Below, piece after piece: positions 1 to 6,645 of a stretch of 32,157 nucleotides of DNA. The stretch is taken from the NCBI GenBank assembly GCA_046727755.1, contig JBKPDG010000109.1:1-32157 (forward strand), read 5' to 3'. The notes beneath the pieces are model-generated. The model was not told where the DNA came from, ran no database searches, and saw only the letters and a list, made by a program, of their open reading frames with translations. A program made the position numbers and the translations under genes. Source of the stretch: JALZAA01 sp046727755. Its GTDB lineage: Bacteria > Actinomycetota > Acidimicrobiia > IMCC26256 > JACDBD01. The stretch's first letter is position 1. Each line of letters begins with the position of its first letter.

Positions 1-486
1 GGGCTCGGCCAGGCAGCGGGGCAGATCGGCCAACAGGTAGGGCAGCCAACCGGGCAGGTCGGCCAGCAATCCGGCACCGCAGCGCAGGCAGTCGGCAGTG
101 CTGAGGAAGCGGCGGGCGGCGGTGCCAGCAATCAACCAGCCGCAGGCCCTGGTAGGAATAGCCGCTCCGGTCGAGGACGCAGAAGTGGCACTCGTCAGAC
201 CAAACGCGGTTCGAAACGCGGTTCGGCACGTTCGAGCGGCACGAAGAAGACGAGGAGCAGCACGCGTCAAACCAAACGCGGTTCGAAACGCGGTTCGAAA
301 CGCGGTTCCGCGCGCTCAAGCGGTACGAAGAAGACGAGGAGCAGCACGCGTCAAACGAAACGCGGCTCGAGACGCGGTTCCGCGCGTTCGAGCGGCACGA
401 AGAAGACGGGCAGCAAGGCACGGTCATCGACCCAGTCCACCTCGAAGGGCGCGAGTAAGGGTCTCCTTCGCCGGATCGCAGGCTAA
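1..486 (+). CDS. Histone H1-like basic repeat protein (5' partial)
   Basis: The reading frame is open from base 1 to a TAA at 484-486, giving at least 161 residues with the start outside the window. The first ~35 residues are Gly/Gln/Val/Ala-rich with a GQxxGQ rhythm. From about residue 65 the protein is almost only Lys, Arg, Ser, Thr and Gly, built from three copies of a 24-28 residue unit (TRQTKRGSKRGSARSSGTKK-like). The tail is basic and ends LLRRIAG. This composition resembles the C-terminal domain of histone H1-like nucleoid proteins, so DNA or RNA binding is a reasonable inference, but no catalytic motif is seen. An ATG-initiated ORF in another frame over the same bases gives an Ala/Arg-rich peptide and is taken as a shadow. 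The stop overlaps the next start (TAATG), suggesting coupling. Confidence 0.6.
   Translation, partial: GLGQAAGQIGQQVGQPTGQVGQQSGTAAQAVGSAEEAAGGGASNQPAAGPGRNSRSGRGRRSGTRQTKRGSKRGSARSSGTKKTRSSTRQTKRGSKRGSKRGSARSSGTKKTRSSTRQTKRGSRRGSARSSGTKKTGSKARSSTQSTSKGASKGLLRRIAG
193..420 (+). repeat. Three in-frame tandem repeats (72, 84, 72 bp)
   Basis: Units start at 193, 265 and 349, each beginning with a CGT-CAR-ACN-AAA-CGC-GG run. The middle unit is 12 bp longer because one Lys-Arg-Gly-Ser block is duplicated. All lengths are multiples of three, and synonymous differences between units keep the Lys/Arg/Ser/Gly pattern. This supports the frame chosen for the protein and suggests growth by in-frame duplication. 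Confidence 0.85.
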
Positions 487-749
487 TGACCACGCCGGAC
501 TTTGAGATCAGCACCGCCCTCCGCGCACGAACCCTGACAAGTCACGTCCCGCCGGACGGCAAGACCGATCCAGAGGGTGTCACGGTCGAACGTCATCACA
601 AGCGCAAGGGTCTCCCCGAAAAGATGCAGCCAGGCGGTCAATACGAGGACGTCACGGTCAACAAGCGGGTAATCGCCCGGATCGCAACCAGTCGGGCAGC
701 AGACACCAAGCCGCGTCGCGCCGCAGGCAAGCGCGTCCGGAAGCGGTAG
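486..749 (+). CDS. Small basic hypothetical protein coupled to the H1-like gene
   Basis: This 87-residue ORF starts at the ATG inside the TAATG junction with the preceding gene, so its translation is probably coupled to it. It begins MTTPDFEIS, has a polar middle with a PEKMQPGGQYEDVTV stretch, and ends in a basic tail (GKRVRKR). No signal peptide, membrane segment or known catalytic motif is visible. I do not recognise the family. A competing 105-residue ORF on the opposite strand (483-800) has no convincing start site and an odd composition, so this strand is preferred mainly because of the one-base overlap. It could still be non-coding. Confidence 0.45.
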   Translation: MTTPDFEISTALRARTLTSHVPPDGKTDPEGVTVERHHKRKGLPEKMQPGGQYEDVTVNKRVIARIATSRAADTKPRRAAGKRVRKR

Positions 750-902
750 CCGTTTCCAATTAGGTGCCGCTTGTGGCGGACTCTCCGCGCGAGTCTCCAA
801 GTACGACGCCTACCGAGGCGACACCCACCGGGCACCCTCACGAGCGGCTCAGCGCGTCGAGTTCGATGTGCGACAGGGGAAGGAGGTTCAGAGAGTTCGG
901 CT

Positions 903-1076
903 TCAGGCCGCGCCAGCTCGTGAGTCAGTGTCGAGGCTCTCCTTCGCGAGCACCGACTCCATCGCGATCGCGAGCACGATCCCGCCGCCTGCGATGAGTA
1001 CGCCACCAATGACGGCAAAAAATGACCCGAGAGAGGAGAACGCGCCGGCGACAGGGCGCCCCCGGCGCGTCTCCAT
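903..1076 (-). CDS. Small single-pass membrane protein (57 aa)
   Basis: A short ORF starts with ATG at 1076-1074, only 6 nt after the stop of the secreted-protein gene on the same strand, and ends at a TGA at 905-903. The 57 residues are a basic N-terminus (METRRGRP), one hydrophobic segment of about 24 residues (roughly residues 15-38, rich in Phe, Val, Ile, Gly, Ala), and a polar acidic tail ending DSRAGAA. This gives a plausible N-in membrane anchor. There is no clear Shine-Dalgarno; the close spacing suggests reinitiation after the upstream gene. Function is unknown. Its size means automatic gene callers could miss it. Confidence 0.5.
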   Translation of the reverse strand: METRRGRPVAGAFSSLGSFFAVIGGVLIAGGGIVLAIAMESVLAKESLDTDSRAGAA

Positions 1077-1082
1077 GTCACA

Positions 1083-1394
1083 TCACGGGTTGCAGGGGCG
1101 CCCCTGCGACGACGGTGGGTTGCAGAAGTCGAAGCTATCCAAGTCCTGCGGCTCAGGACTCGTGTTCGTGGTGTTGCCCTGCGTTTCCTCGATGGTCGTC
1201 TCACCGACGCCGGCCTGGTTCTTCCCCGGTCCCTCGAAGGTCGTGCAGGTGACCTGCCCCTGGACCTTCGTGCAGTTCTCCGGAAGTGGAGCGGCACCCG
1301 CCCCTGACATGCCGAACACCGAGACTGCGGCGAAACACGCCGGGACAACGGCAATTGCGATTACACGCTTGATCAAGGCTCTGGCCCCTTCCAT
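1083..1394 (-). CDS. Secreted small Cys-containing protein
   Basis: The 103-residue product has a classic Sec signal peptide: basic start (MEGARALIKR), a hydrophobic core of about 20 residues and an AxA-like cleavage site (GAGAA, near residue 31). The predicted mature domain of ~70 residues is polar and has four Cys (ENC, VTC, DFC, RPC near the C-terminus), fitting two disulfides outside the cell. No family is recognised. The start at 1394 is chosen because it gives the most compact signal peptide; in-frame ATGs at 1418 and 1523 would only add non-hydrophobic residues. No strong ribosome site decides between them. The stop lies 6 nt before the small membrane ORF, so the two may form an operon. 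Confidence 0.65.
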   Translation of the reverse strand: MEGARALIKRVIAIAVVPACFAAVSVFGMSGAGAAPLPENCTKVQGQVTCTTFEGPGKNQAGVGETTIEETQGNTTNTSPEPQDLDSFDFCNPPSSQGRPCNP

Positions 1395-1649
1395 TGAGCG
1401 CCCGAAAGCGCTGGTCATAGGAGCGGGGCCGGTCTCGCAATTAGCTCGCCCTGGGCTCAGCGACCGAAACGACGCCCAGAGGTCCCTGCCTCCCTGCTCT
1501 GGCGACAGGCTACGCATCAGCATTCATTCGTCAAGTGCCCCCGCAAGCTCGGGCGCGATGGCGGGATGGACGCACGATGCTCTTGGTGGCGCTTGCCATC
1601 CCCGACGCCTGCGCTCGACTACTTGGGCAGGATGAGCATTCGGCATTCG

Positions 1650-1706
1650 CACAGATTGCCCGTTCTGGGCTCGCCGCGCTCGCCCCGGAGCCGCACAGAA
1701 CGACGC
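1650..1706. repeat. Palindromic element, copy 1
   Basis: CGTTCTGGGC (1661-1670) and GCACAGAACG (1693-1702) pair in 9 of 10 positions around a 22-nt loop. The left flank CGCACAGATTGCC resembles the ends of the other copies near 7070, 7801 and 10262. Function unknown. Confidence 0.55.
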
Positions 1707-1715
1707 GGCAGGCCT

Positions 1716-1751
1716 GCCACGTTACGCGCTGCGACGAGTGCGTAACGTGGC
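1716..1751. repeat. Perfect 12-bp inverted repeat
   Basis: GCCACGTTACGC at 1716-1727 is repeated exactly in inverse orientation at 1740-1751 around a 12-nt spacer. There is no T-run on either side, so it is not an ordinary intrinsic terminator. It could be a protein-binding operator, a recombination site or a structured RNA stem. Confidence 0.7.
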
Positions 1752-1912
1752 GGCCTCCCCGACCGCTTCGTTAGGGTTTCTCGCGCGGACCCGGGGGTGG
1801 TTGCCCGGAGGCAAACGCGGCCTAGGGCGGAGGGCGCGAGTCGGCGGACCCAAGCCAGCGGCGGGCTGGCTCCGGGCCCATTTTCGCAGGATCCCATTCG
1901 AGGAGGCGAGCC

Positions 1913-2212
1913 ATGCCGGACCGATGGGAGCAATATGCGATTGACCCGGCCGAAATCACGGCCTCCGTAGATGCGGCGCTCATTGGTAATGCCGTTGCGC
2001 GGGGATGCGTGGAAGATGCGTCCGCCGCGCTCCTCCGCACCCTGCGCGAACGAGCCACGCCCCTCACGAAGAGCAGCACCAAAGCACAGCAAGCAGCGAT
2101 CGCTGCGGCCGTCGCTGCCATCTTTGGGAACGTCGCCTCGCAATACGCGACGAGATTCAAGGGATTGAGCGACGACGGGGCATCCCACGCCGCGCCCCGA
2201 GCAAGCTCCTAG
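1913..2212 (+). CDS. Hypothetical protein upstream of the terminase small subunit
   Basis: The 99-residue ORF has a textbook ribosome site (AGGAGG at 1901-1906, 6 nt before ATG), the best local evidence that it is real. It starts MPDRWEQYAIDPAEI and is mostly Ala-rich helix, including KSSTKAQQAAIAAAVAAIFG at about residues 54-73, with no signal peptide or metal motif. It lies 81 bp upstream of a P27-type phage terminase small subunit on the same strand, so a link to phage or mobile DNA is possible. The family is not recognised. Antisense ORFs over it (1619-2308, 1822-2160) lack start-site support. Confidence 0.6.
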   Translation: MPDRWEQYAIDPAEITASVDAALIGNAVARGCVEDASAALLRTLRERATPLTKSSTKAQQAAIAAAVAAIFGNVASQYATRFKGLSDDGASHAAPRASS

Positions 2213-2293
2213 GCGGTCCAAGCGAGCGTTTCGAGGAGGGAGCGCCCGGCGCTGCAACTGAATCGGGGGTTGAGAAGGCTCCGAGAGGTTCTG

Positions 2294-2725
2294 ATGGCTA
2301 GCAGACACGACATGCCGGATATGCGAACCCTAGACGAGGTGTCACCGGCGCCGGAGGAGCCACTACCTCCGCCGCGGCTGTCGGACGGCGCAGCGATGGC
2401 GCACGAGGAGCCGTCGGCGACGTCGCCTCCGTTGGACCTGTCAGGAGCGGCGAGGGCTTGGTGGCGCGCGACCGTGGAAGAATTTGAGCTTGAACCGCAT
2501 CATGTACGCACGCTGGCGGAAGCGGCCTTCGCGTGGGATCGGTGTCAGCAAGCGCGGTCGCTGGTGAATCAACAGGGCCTCGTAGTGCAGGACCCGTCCG
2601 GCCAGTTACGGCCGCACCCGGCCATCGCCATCGAGCATGACAGCCGGCTCGCGTATCTCCGAGCGATGCATCAGCTGGATTTGGATACAGCGCCGCGCAC
2701 TACGAGGCGTCCAGGACGCACATAA
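2294..2725 (+). CDS. Orphan phage terminase small subunit, P27 family
   Basis: The 143-residue protein has an acidic Pro-rich leader (~50 residues) and then the pattern of P27-type terminase small subunits. It shows a LSGAARAWWRATVEEFELE start, a helical middle with AWDRCQQARSL, the GLVVQDPSGQLRPHPA segment near residues 96-111, and an EHDSRLAYLRAMHQLDLD C-terminal helix. In phages this protein recognises DNA for packaging with the large ATPase subunit. Here no large terminase, portal or capsid gene is near, so it is an orphan: a prophage remnant or a domesticated DNA-binding protein. ATG 2294 is preferred over the upstream in-frame start at 2270 because a GAGAGG site sits 5 nt ahead of it. 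Confidence 0.8.
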   Translation: MASRHDMPDMRTLDEVSPAPEEPLPPPRLSDGAAMAHEEPSATSPPLDLSGAARAWWRATVEEFELEPHHVRTLAEAAFAWDRCQQARSLVNQQGLVVQDPSGQLRPHPAIAIEHDSRLAYLRAMHQLDLDTAPRTTRRPGRT

Positions 2726-2958
2726 CGACGCACCGCTCGTCGAGTCCCATCGCGCTCGAATCGGGCGATATGTGTGGTCGACGACCAGCGGCATGGAACG
2801 GCGAGCTTGCGGAGCGCTAGTAGACCCGTTTCGTTCGACTTGATCCACGCACCTCGCGACTTCCCCAAAACTTCCACAAACCTCGATGGCGAGGTCATGA
2901 GGGCCGAGGGTATGTGCAACTCGTCCGAACGACGCCGATGCCAACCGACACCCGCACG

Positions 2959-3216
2959 TCAGTCGGGCAGTACGTACGTGATGCGCGTCTTAGGCGTCTG
3001 CTCACTGTCGTTCCACTCGACAGCGGGAGCACGTTTGAGTTTCCCGCGCGATTCAAGCTCTTCAAGCTCGTCTGCGACGACACCGACTTCGAAGCAATCG
3101 CCATCGCCTGCAATCGGCCCTAGGTGCTTGCTCACACTCTCAGCGTGGGCAGTGCTCTTCGCCTCGTTGAGAGCGCGCACAGCCTTGATAAGTAGATCGT
3201 CGTCGATCTCCACCAC
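2959..3216 (-). CDS. Small protein with winged-helix-like pattern
   Basis: The C-terminal ~85 residues look like a real small domain: VEIDDDLLIKAVRALNEA, then AESVSKHLG, an acidic helix VVADELEELESRGKLKRAP, and a beta-like end TRITYVLPD. Helix-turn-helix followed by a hairpin suits a winged helix, so DNA binding is possible, but this is pattern reading only. Two tandem GTG codons (3216 and 3213) are proposed as start. An in-frame start at 3327 would add ~37 residues of Pro/Arg/Ser-rich sequence unlike the rest. No strong ribosome site is visible. The gene runs opposite to the terminase gene and 233 bp from it. Confidence 0.5.
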   Translation of the reverse strand: MVEIDDDLLIKAVRALNEAKSTAHAESVSKHLGPIAGDGDCFEVGVVADELEELESRGKLKRAPAVEWNDSEQTPKTRITYVLPD

Positions 3217-3841
3217 GGCGCAGGCTACGCGCTCACGGGAAATAACGGTACGGCACAGTGGTTTCAACCCACCGGGTTCAGGCGACGGGCAGACTCGTGA
3301 CGGAGAGCGGCCCGAGAGCCGGCCCACCTGGACGGTGGCTAGCCCATGAACGATGGCGGCTCAAGGCGTCTGGCAGTTACGTAATGCGCCGGCCGCAGTG
3401 AGGCCGGCCCGCTGCCCGTTCAGATGTCAGCGTAACGGCCGAGACTTCTACGAACTATCTGAGCCGATCTCGACGAGGTAGACATTGTGGACAGGGTTAA
3501 GTGCCCGCTGCGCGTCCACTTGACCACGGGGGGAGACTGGTGGATAACTCCCGAGGGAGTACCGAGGGTCCCCCCACTCGCAGGGTGCTCCGCGGCCGGG
3601 AGGAATATGGAGGCGGGAGACACCCAACACGACCGGGCCTCTCGCCTCCCGCGTCGACCCGCACCGCGATGAAGATGGTCACTCCGATAAAGACAGATCA
3701 CGACCTACTTCGATAACCGCATTCTCCCGGCTCAGGAATCGATGCTGGCTTTGACTGGCGTCTAGCCGTGCGTCGCGGGATTCACAGCAAACAGCGTCGT
3801 TGGTTGGCGTGGCGACGCCTTGCGACGGGTACATGCAGGCC
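3217..3841. other. Intergenic region without a convincing gene
   Basis: About 620 bp. Several 60-95 codon ORFs exist on both strands, but none has a good ribosome site or protein-like composition. Visible structures are a short GC hairpin near 3388-3408 and a 6-bp palindrome (ACTCCC/GGGAGT) near 3546-3559. No RNA gene is recognised. Confidence 0.5.
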
Positions 3842-4300
3842 ATGGGTGGCCTCGTGCGCGCAGGGACACGGCGTCTCCTCGCCGGCGGCGTGGCCGGACT
3901 GCTCGCAACGCTCGTCATGAGCGCGTTTATGGAATGGGCACGCCGGTCAGGCTGGCTTCGGGAGCACCCGCCGGAAGAGATCACGGAACGCGCCTTGCAG
4001 CAGGTCGGCGCGCCCGTGAGCGAGCCCGCGAAGGACACCACCGCCACCGCCGCGCATCTCGCCTTCGGCGTCGGAGCGGGCGCGGCGTACGGGCTGTTGC
4101 CCGCTCCGCGACACCCACGTCTGCGCGTGGTCGCCGGCGTCGGGTACGGACTGGGCATTTGGGCCGTCAGCTATGCAGGTTGGGCGCCCGCTCTGCGGCT
4201 CATGCCCTCGCCGACTGAAGATCGCTCCGAGTCGCAGGCGGCCATCGTGGCCAGCCACGTCGTTTACGGCGCCGTGCTCGGCGCCACGTTCCGGAGGTAA
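3842..4300 (+). CDS. YagU/DUF1440-like inner-membrane protein
   Basis: The 152-residue product has about four hydrophobic segments: LLAGGVAGLLATLVMSAFM near the start, AHLAFGVGAGAAYGLL in the middle, VVAGVGYGLGIWAVSYAGW, and a final VASHVVYGAVLGATF. Between them lie a polar loop with EEITERALQQVG and a loop with LRLMPSPTEDRSESQ. This layout and the GYGLGIWAVSYAG region recall the DUF1440/YagU family of inner-membrane proteins, linked to acid resistance in E. coli; the assignment is from memory. The start is uncertain: in-frame ATGs at 3833 and 3842 and a TTG at 3800 are all possible, none with a strong ribosome site. Confidence 0.65.
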   Translation: MGGLVRAGTRRLLAGGVAGLLATLVMSAFMEWARRSGWLREHPPEEITERALQQVGAPVSEPAKDTTATAAHLAFGVGAGAAYGLLPAPRHPRLRVVAGVGYGLGIWAVSYAGWAPALRLMPSPTEDRSESQAAIVASHVVYGAVLGATFRR

Positions 4301-4392
4301 GAACCCCTAGTCCGCGACCGGTTCTTGACGACCTGCGCCGCCGCCTCACCACATAGCTAAAGCCGACCGGCACCGGCTGGCCAAGCGTTACG

Positions 4393-4638
4393 TCACGGTC
4401 GCGGCGCGCGGTCGCGCAGCTCGTTCGTGTGCTCCCTCTCGCGTGCGCAATGAGCACAGCAGTAGAAGCGGCCTTCGATCTCAACGCCGTGTCCGATGAC
4501 CTTGCAGCCACAGTGCTCGCACACCGGCGCCAACCGATGCGCCGCACACTCGAAACTATCGAAGACATGATGCTGTCCAGCCGCAATGACTTCGAACGTC
4601 TTGTCGTACTCGTTCCCGCACACCTCACACTGACCCAT
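4393..4638 (-). CDS. Cys-rich zinc-binding protein, metallothionein-like ribbon
   Basis: The 81-residue protein carries nine Cys, mostly paired: C4/C7 (CEVC), C31, C40/C43/C45 (CEHCGC), and C60/C61/C64 (CCAHC), with several His (GQHHVF, AAHR, GHGVE). The second half, CEHCGCKVIGHGVEIEGRFYCCAHC, resembles the zinc-ribbon pattern of small bacterial metallothionein-like proteins, so zinc binding is very likely. A role in metal storage, redox or regulation cannot be told apart. ATG 4638 is set by a strong GGGGGAGG site 6 nt upstream. It points toward the DUF1440-like gene and lies among small stress-type genes. Confidence 0.75.
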   Translation of the reverse strand: MGQCEVCGNEYDKTFEVIAAGQHHVFDSFECAAHRLAPVCEHCGCKVIGHGVEIEGRFYCCAHCAREREHTNELRDRAPRP

Positions 4639-4721
4639 CGAAGACCTCCCCCGTTGGGCTTCATCGCGGTTGCGACACGCGCGTTGGGGGGAACGCGCGA
4701 TCACAAGCGAGCGTACGGTTT

Positions 4722-4949
4722 CTAAGACGTCAGCCGCTTGCCCAGTAGGGCCTTGCCTTGCTCCGCACCTTTACGGCTGGTGTCCTGCGCTCGGCGGAAG
4801 AATTCGACCAACTCCCGGTCGTTCTCGCGCTCGGCGTCCTTCGCGTAGGTCTCCAGGCGCAGCGTATTGCTTAAGCACTGCTCCACGAACCACACGATGT
4901 TGTAGTCCTTGTCCTTCGTGCCGGTGACCTCGCCGCCTTCCTCGGGCAT
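4722..4949 (-). CDS. Small helical conserved-looking protein (75 aa)
   Basis: The start at 4949 is fixed by an AGGAGG site 6 nt upstream. The product is soluble and helical: an acidic Gly-rich leader, then DKDYNIVWFVEQCLSNTLRL, an amphipathic stretch ETYAKDAERENDRELVEFFRRAQ and a basic end GKALLGKRLTS. Heptad-like spacing suggests a two-helix hairpin, as in halves of ferritin-like bundles, but no full metal-binding set is visible. I do not recognise the family. Its neighbours are a Cys-rich zinc protein downstream and a divergent hemerythrin, which hints at stress or redox work. In-frame upstream starts (5126) would add low-complexity sequence and ignore the ribosome site. Confidence 0.65.
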   Translation of the reverse strand: MPEEGGEVTGTKDKDYNIVWFVEQCLSNTLRLETYAKDAERENDRELVEFFRRAQDTSRKGAEQGKALLGKRLTS

Positions 4950-5305
4950 GCGTCCCTCCTTTTCTCTTCTCCCTTTCTCTGTCGCCTCCAGGGTCATACC
5001 CGGACGACGGGGCGATGCCTCGGTCCCGTTCGCGAGTCGCCGGCCAGCCGGCCCCGCCGCCGGCCCGTGCCGTCCGCCGGCCGCTGCGTGCCATGCGCAA
5101 GGGTCTTGCTCGCTGGCACCGCTCACGGTGCTCGCGAAACGATGCGCGCGAGGGTCCTCTGAGGTTCCTCGCGCTCATCGTTTCAGCACTCAGCGACAGC
5201 ACGCCCGCGACAGGCAGCCAGCCAGTGGTCGCGGCGTGCTCGCTTCGTTTCCCGGAACAACGCCCGGGGTAGTCGGACCATGTAGGGAACCACTCAAGGA
5301 GCGCT
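4950..5305. other. Divergent intergenic region
   Basis: About 355 bp between the small helical protein gene and the hemerythrin gene, which point away from each other. It should hold both promoters, but I cannot name convincing -35/-10 pairs. ORFs across it are Arg/Pro/Ala-rich shadows. Confidence 0.5.
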
Positions 5306-5875
5306 ATGGCCACGCATGACACCGATGACGTTGTCGATGTAGTTCTCGAGGATCATCAACGCATTCGAGAACTCTTCAGCGAGTTCGAGACCGCCAAACC
5401 CGATCAGCGCACGCCGCTGTGGGAGACGATCGTGCGCACGCTCGCCGTACACGAGACCGCCGAAGAGGAGATCGTGCATCCACAGGTCCGGCGGGAGGTC
5501 GACGGCGGAAGCGACATCGTCGCGGCTCGTCGGCGCGAGGAAGACGAAGCAAAGAAGGTGCTCGCCCGGCTCGAGAAGATCGGTCCCAACGACCCGTCAT
5601 TCGAAACGGAGTTCACCGCCTTCCGCCACCACGTACTCCGACACGCCGATCGCGAGGAACACGACGAACTTCCGCAGCTTCGAGCGTCCGTCGGTGTAGA
5701 GAAGCGCAAGAACCTGGCCTCGGTCTTCTCGTCCGCCAAGGCGATGGCCCCGACCCACGCGCACAGGGCGGCGCCTGAATCCGCCGTCGGAAACGTCATC
5801 GTCGGCCCGTTCGTGGCGATCGTCGACCGTGTACGAGACGTCATTCGCGACGCGATGCGCAAACGAGCGTCGTAG
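5306..5875 (+). CDS. Hemerythrin HHE cation-binding domain protein
   Basis: The 189-residue protein matches the HHE/hemerythrin-like fold, a four-helix bundle holding a di-iron site. Candidate ligands are H17 (LEDHQRI), H49 with E53-E55 (AVHETAEEEIVHP), and the late HHVLRHADREEHDELP segment, which supplies paired His and Glu. The region after about residue 135 (SSAKAMAPTHAHRAAP and beyond) is a less conserved tail, ending in an amphipathic basic helix. Such proteins bind or sense oxygen, nitric oxide or iron, or protect against oxidative stress; the exact role is not shown. ATG 5306 follows an AAGGAGCGCT ribosome site. It stands alone, flanked by small genes on the other strand. Confidence 0.88.
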   Translation: MATHDTDDVVDVVLEDHQRIRELFSEFETAKPDQRTPLWETIVRTLAVHETAEEEIVHPQVRREVDGGSDIVAARRREEDEAKKVLARLEKIGPNDPSFETEFTAFRHHVLRHADREEHDELPQLRASVGVEKRKNLASVFSSAKAMAPTHAHRAAPESAVGNVIVGPFVAIVDRVRDVIRDAMRKRAS

Positions 5876-5908
5876 CTATCGAGGGTAAAGACCTGCCGAG
5901 TAGCGCGC

Positions 5909-6160
5909 TTACAGTCGCCGTGAGCGCCAGAGCATCGCCGCGAGGACGACCGTCACAAGCGACACGACGAAGCCACCAATCCAGCCCGCAACATCGGCGG
6001 CGACCAGGATCGCGCCGAGCGCCGTGCCGACTCCCACGATGCCGGCAGTCGCGACAAGACGCACCAAAACCGACTCGAAGGTCCGGCGTTCGGGCTGCTC
6101 CGACAGGAACCCTCCGCTGCTCGGCGTGTCACCGGTTGACCCATGCGAGCCCCCGCTCAT
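5909..6160 (-). CDS. Small two-TM membrane protein
   Basis: The 83-residue protein has a polar Gly/Ser-rich N-terminus (~25 residues), then two hydrophobic segments, about residues 31-52 (LVRLVATAGIVGVGTALGAI) and 57-77 (VAGWIGGFVVSLVTVVLAAM), and a basic end WRSRRL. This predicts a helical hairpin with both ends probably cytoplasmic. A ribosome site AAAGGAGC directly precedes ATG 6160. No family is recognised. It converges on the hemerythrin gene, 33 bp away. Confidence 0.65.
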   Translation of the reverse strand: MSGGSHGSTGDTPSSGGFLSEQPERRTFESVLVRLVATAGIVGVGTALGAILVAADVAGWIGGFVVSLVTVVLAAMLWRSRRL

Positions 6161-6258
6161 GCTCCTTTCTTACCCTTCTCGGTTCCGGTCATCCCCCTGC
6201 GGGTTGCCGGCTCTCCGGGTCGAATGACCCGAATACTCGTCGGGTAGATCGATCCACG

Positions 6259-6645
6259 ATGATCTTTGGCTTCGGCTTCACCCCGCTGTACCGCGCATTT
6301 GCAGCCGCGTGGGGCATCACTCCTAGTCGGGCACAAGTCGAAGTCTCAGACGATGAGGTCCGCGTGAGGTTCGGACCATGGTTGCTGCGCACCACGATCT
6401 CGAATGTGAGCGACACCGAAATCACGGGCCAATACTCAATGCCGAAGACAATCGGCCCACCTCATCTCTCACTCGCAGACCGCGGCATCACCTTCGCGAC
6501 GAACCCACATGCCGGACTGTGCGTACGGCTCCGGCATGCTGTACCGGCGATCGAGCCGTTCGAGCTGATTCGACATCCAGCCTTCACCGTGACCGTTGCC
6601 GACGTTGACGACTTGCAGGCCGCCATGGAAACGCGCCGCCGCTAG
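6259..6645 (+). CDS. Conserved-looking hypothetical protein
   Basis: The 128-residue product starts MIFGFGFTPLYRAF and is mainly short beta-like stretches: VEVSDDEVRVRFGPWLLRTT, then NVSDTEITGQYSMPKTIGPP, HLSLADRGITFATNP, and a final FELIRHPAFTVTVADVDDL. The pattern suggests a small beta-rich, possibly PH-like domain. I associate similar proteins with actinobacteria but cannot name a function. ATG 6259 is chosen because the protein-like composition begins there; a longer in-frame ORF from 5920 covers the antisense of the two-TM gene and reads as shadow. No clear ribosome site is seen. Confidence 0.6.
   Translation: MIFGFGFTPLYRAFAAAWGITPSRAQVEVSDDEVRVRFGPWLLRTTISNVSDTEITGQYSMPKTIGPPHLSLADRGITFATNPHAGLCVRLRHAVPAIEPFELIRHPAFTVTVADVDDLQAAMETRRR

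Larger units (their letters stand above)
1395..1912. other. Intergenic region with palindromes, no convincing gene
   Basis: About 520 bp between divergent genes. It holds a copy of the CGTTCTGKGC palindromic element (1650-1706), a perfect 12-bp inverted repeat (1716-1751) and a 7-bp hairpin (AGCCAGC/GCTGGCT, 1853-1871) about 40 nt ahead of the next gene. The ORFs across it on both strands have Arg/Pro-biased translations and no supporting start sites. Confidence 0.6.

Noticed and set aside
98..505. Plus-strand Ala/Arg repeat ORF starting at 98
   Set aside because: Out of frame with the H1-like protein. Repeats look regular in any frame, but the Lys/Arg/Ser/Thr/Gly frame is open from the edge and ends in a TAATG junction.
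1619..2308. Minus-strand ORF of 229 codons across the unknown gene at 1913
   Set aside because: No ribosome site, Arg/Gly/Ser-rich product, and it conflicts with the plus-strand gene that has an ideal AGGAGG site.
3388..3410. GC-rich hairpin CGGCC...GGCCG as terminator
   Set aside because: Only a 5-6 bp stem with no T-run, and no gene end close enough on either strand.
3485..3548. Two near-DnaA boxes (CTGTCCACA and TTATCCACC on the minus strand)
   Set aside because: Each has one mismatch and there are only two; no dnaA, dnaN or AT-rich unwinding region is nearby, so an origin is not supported.
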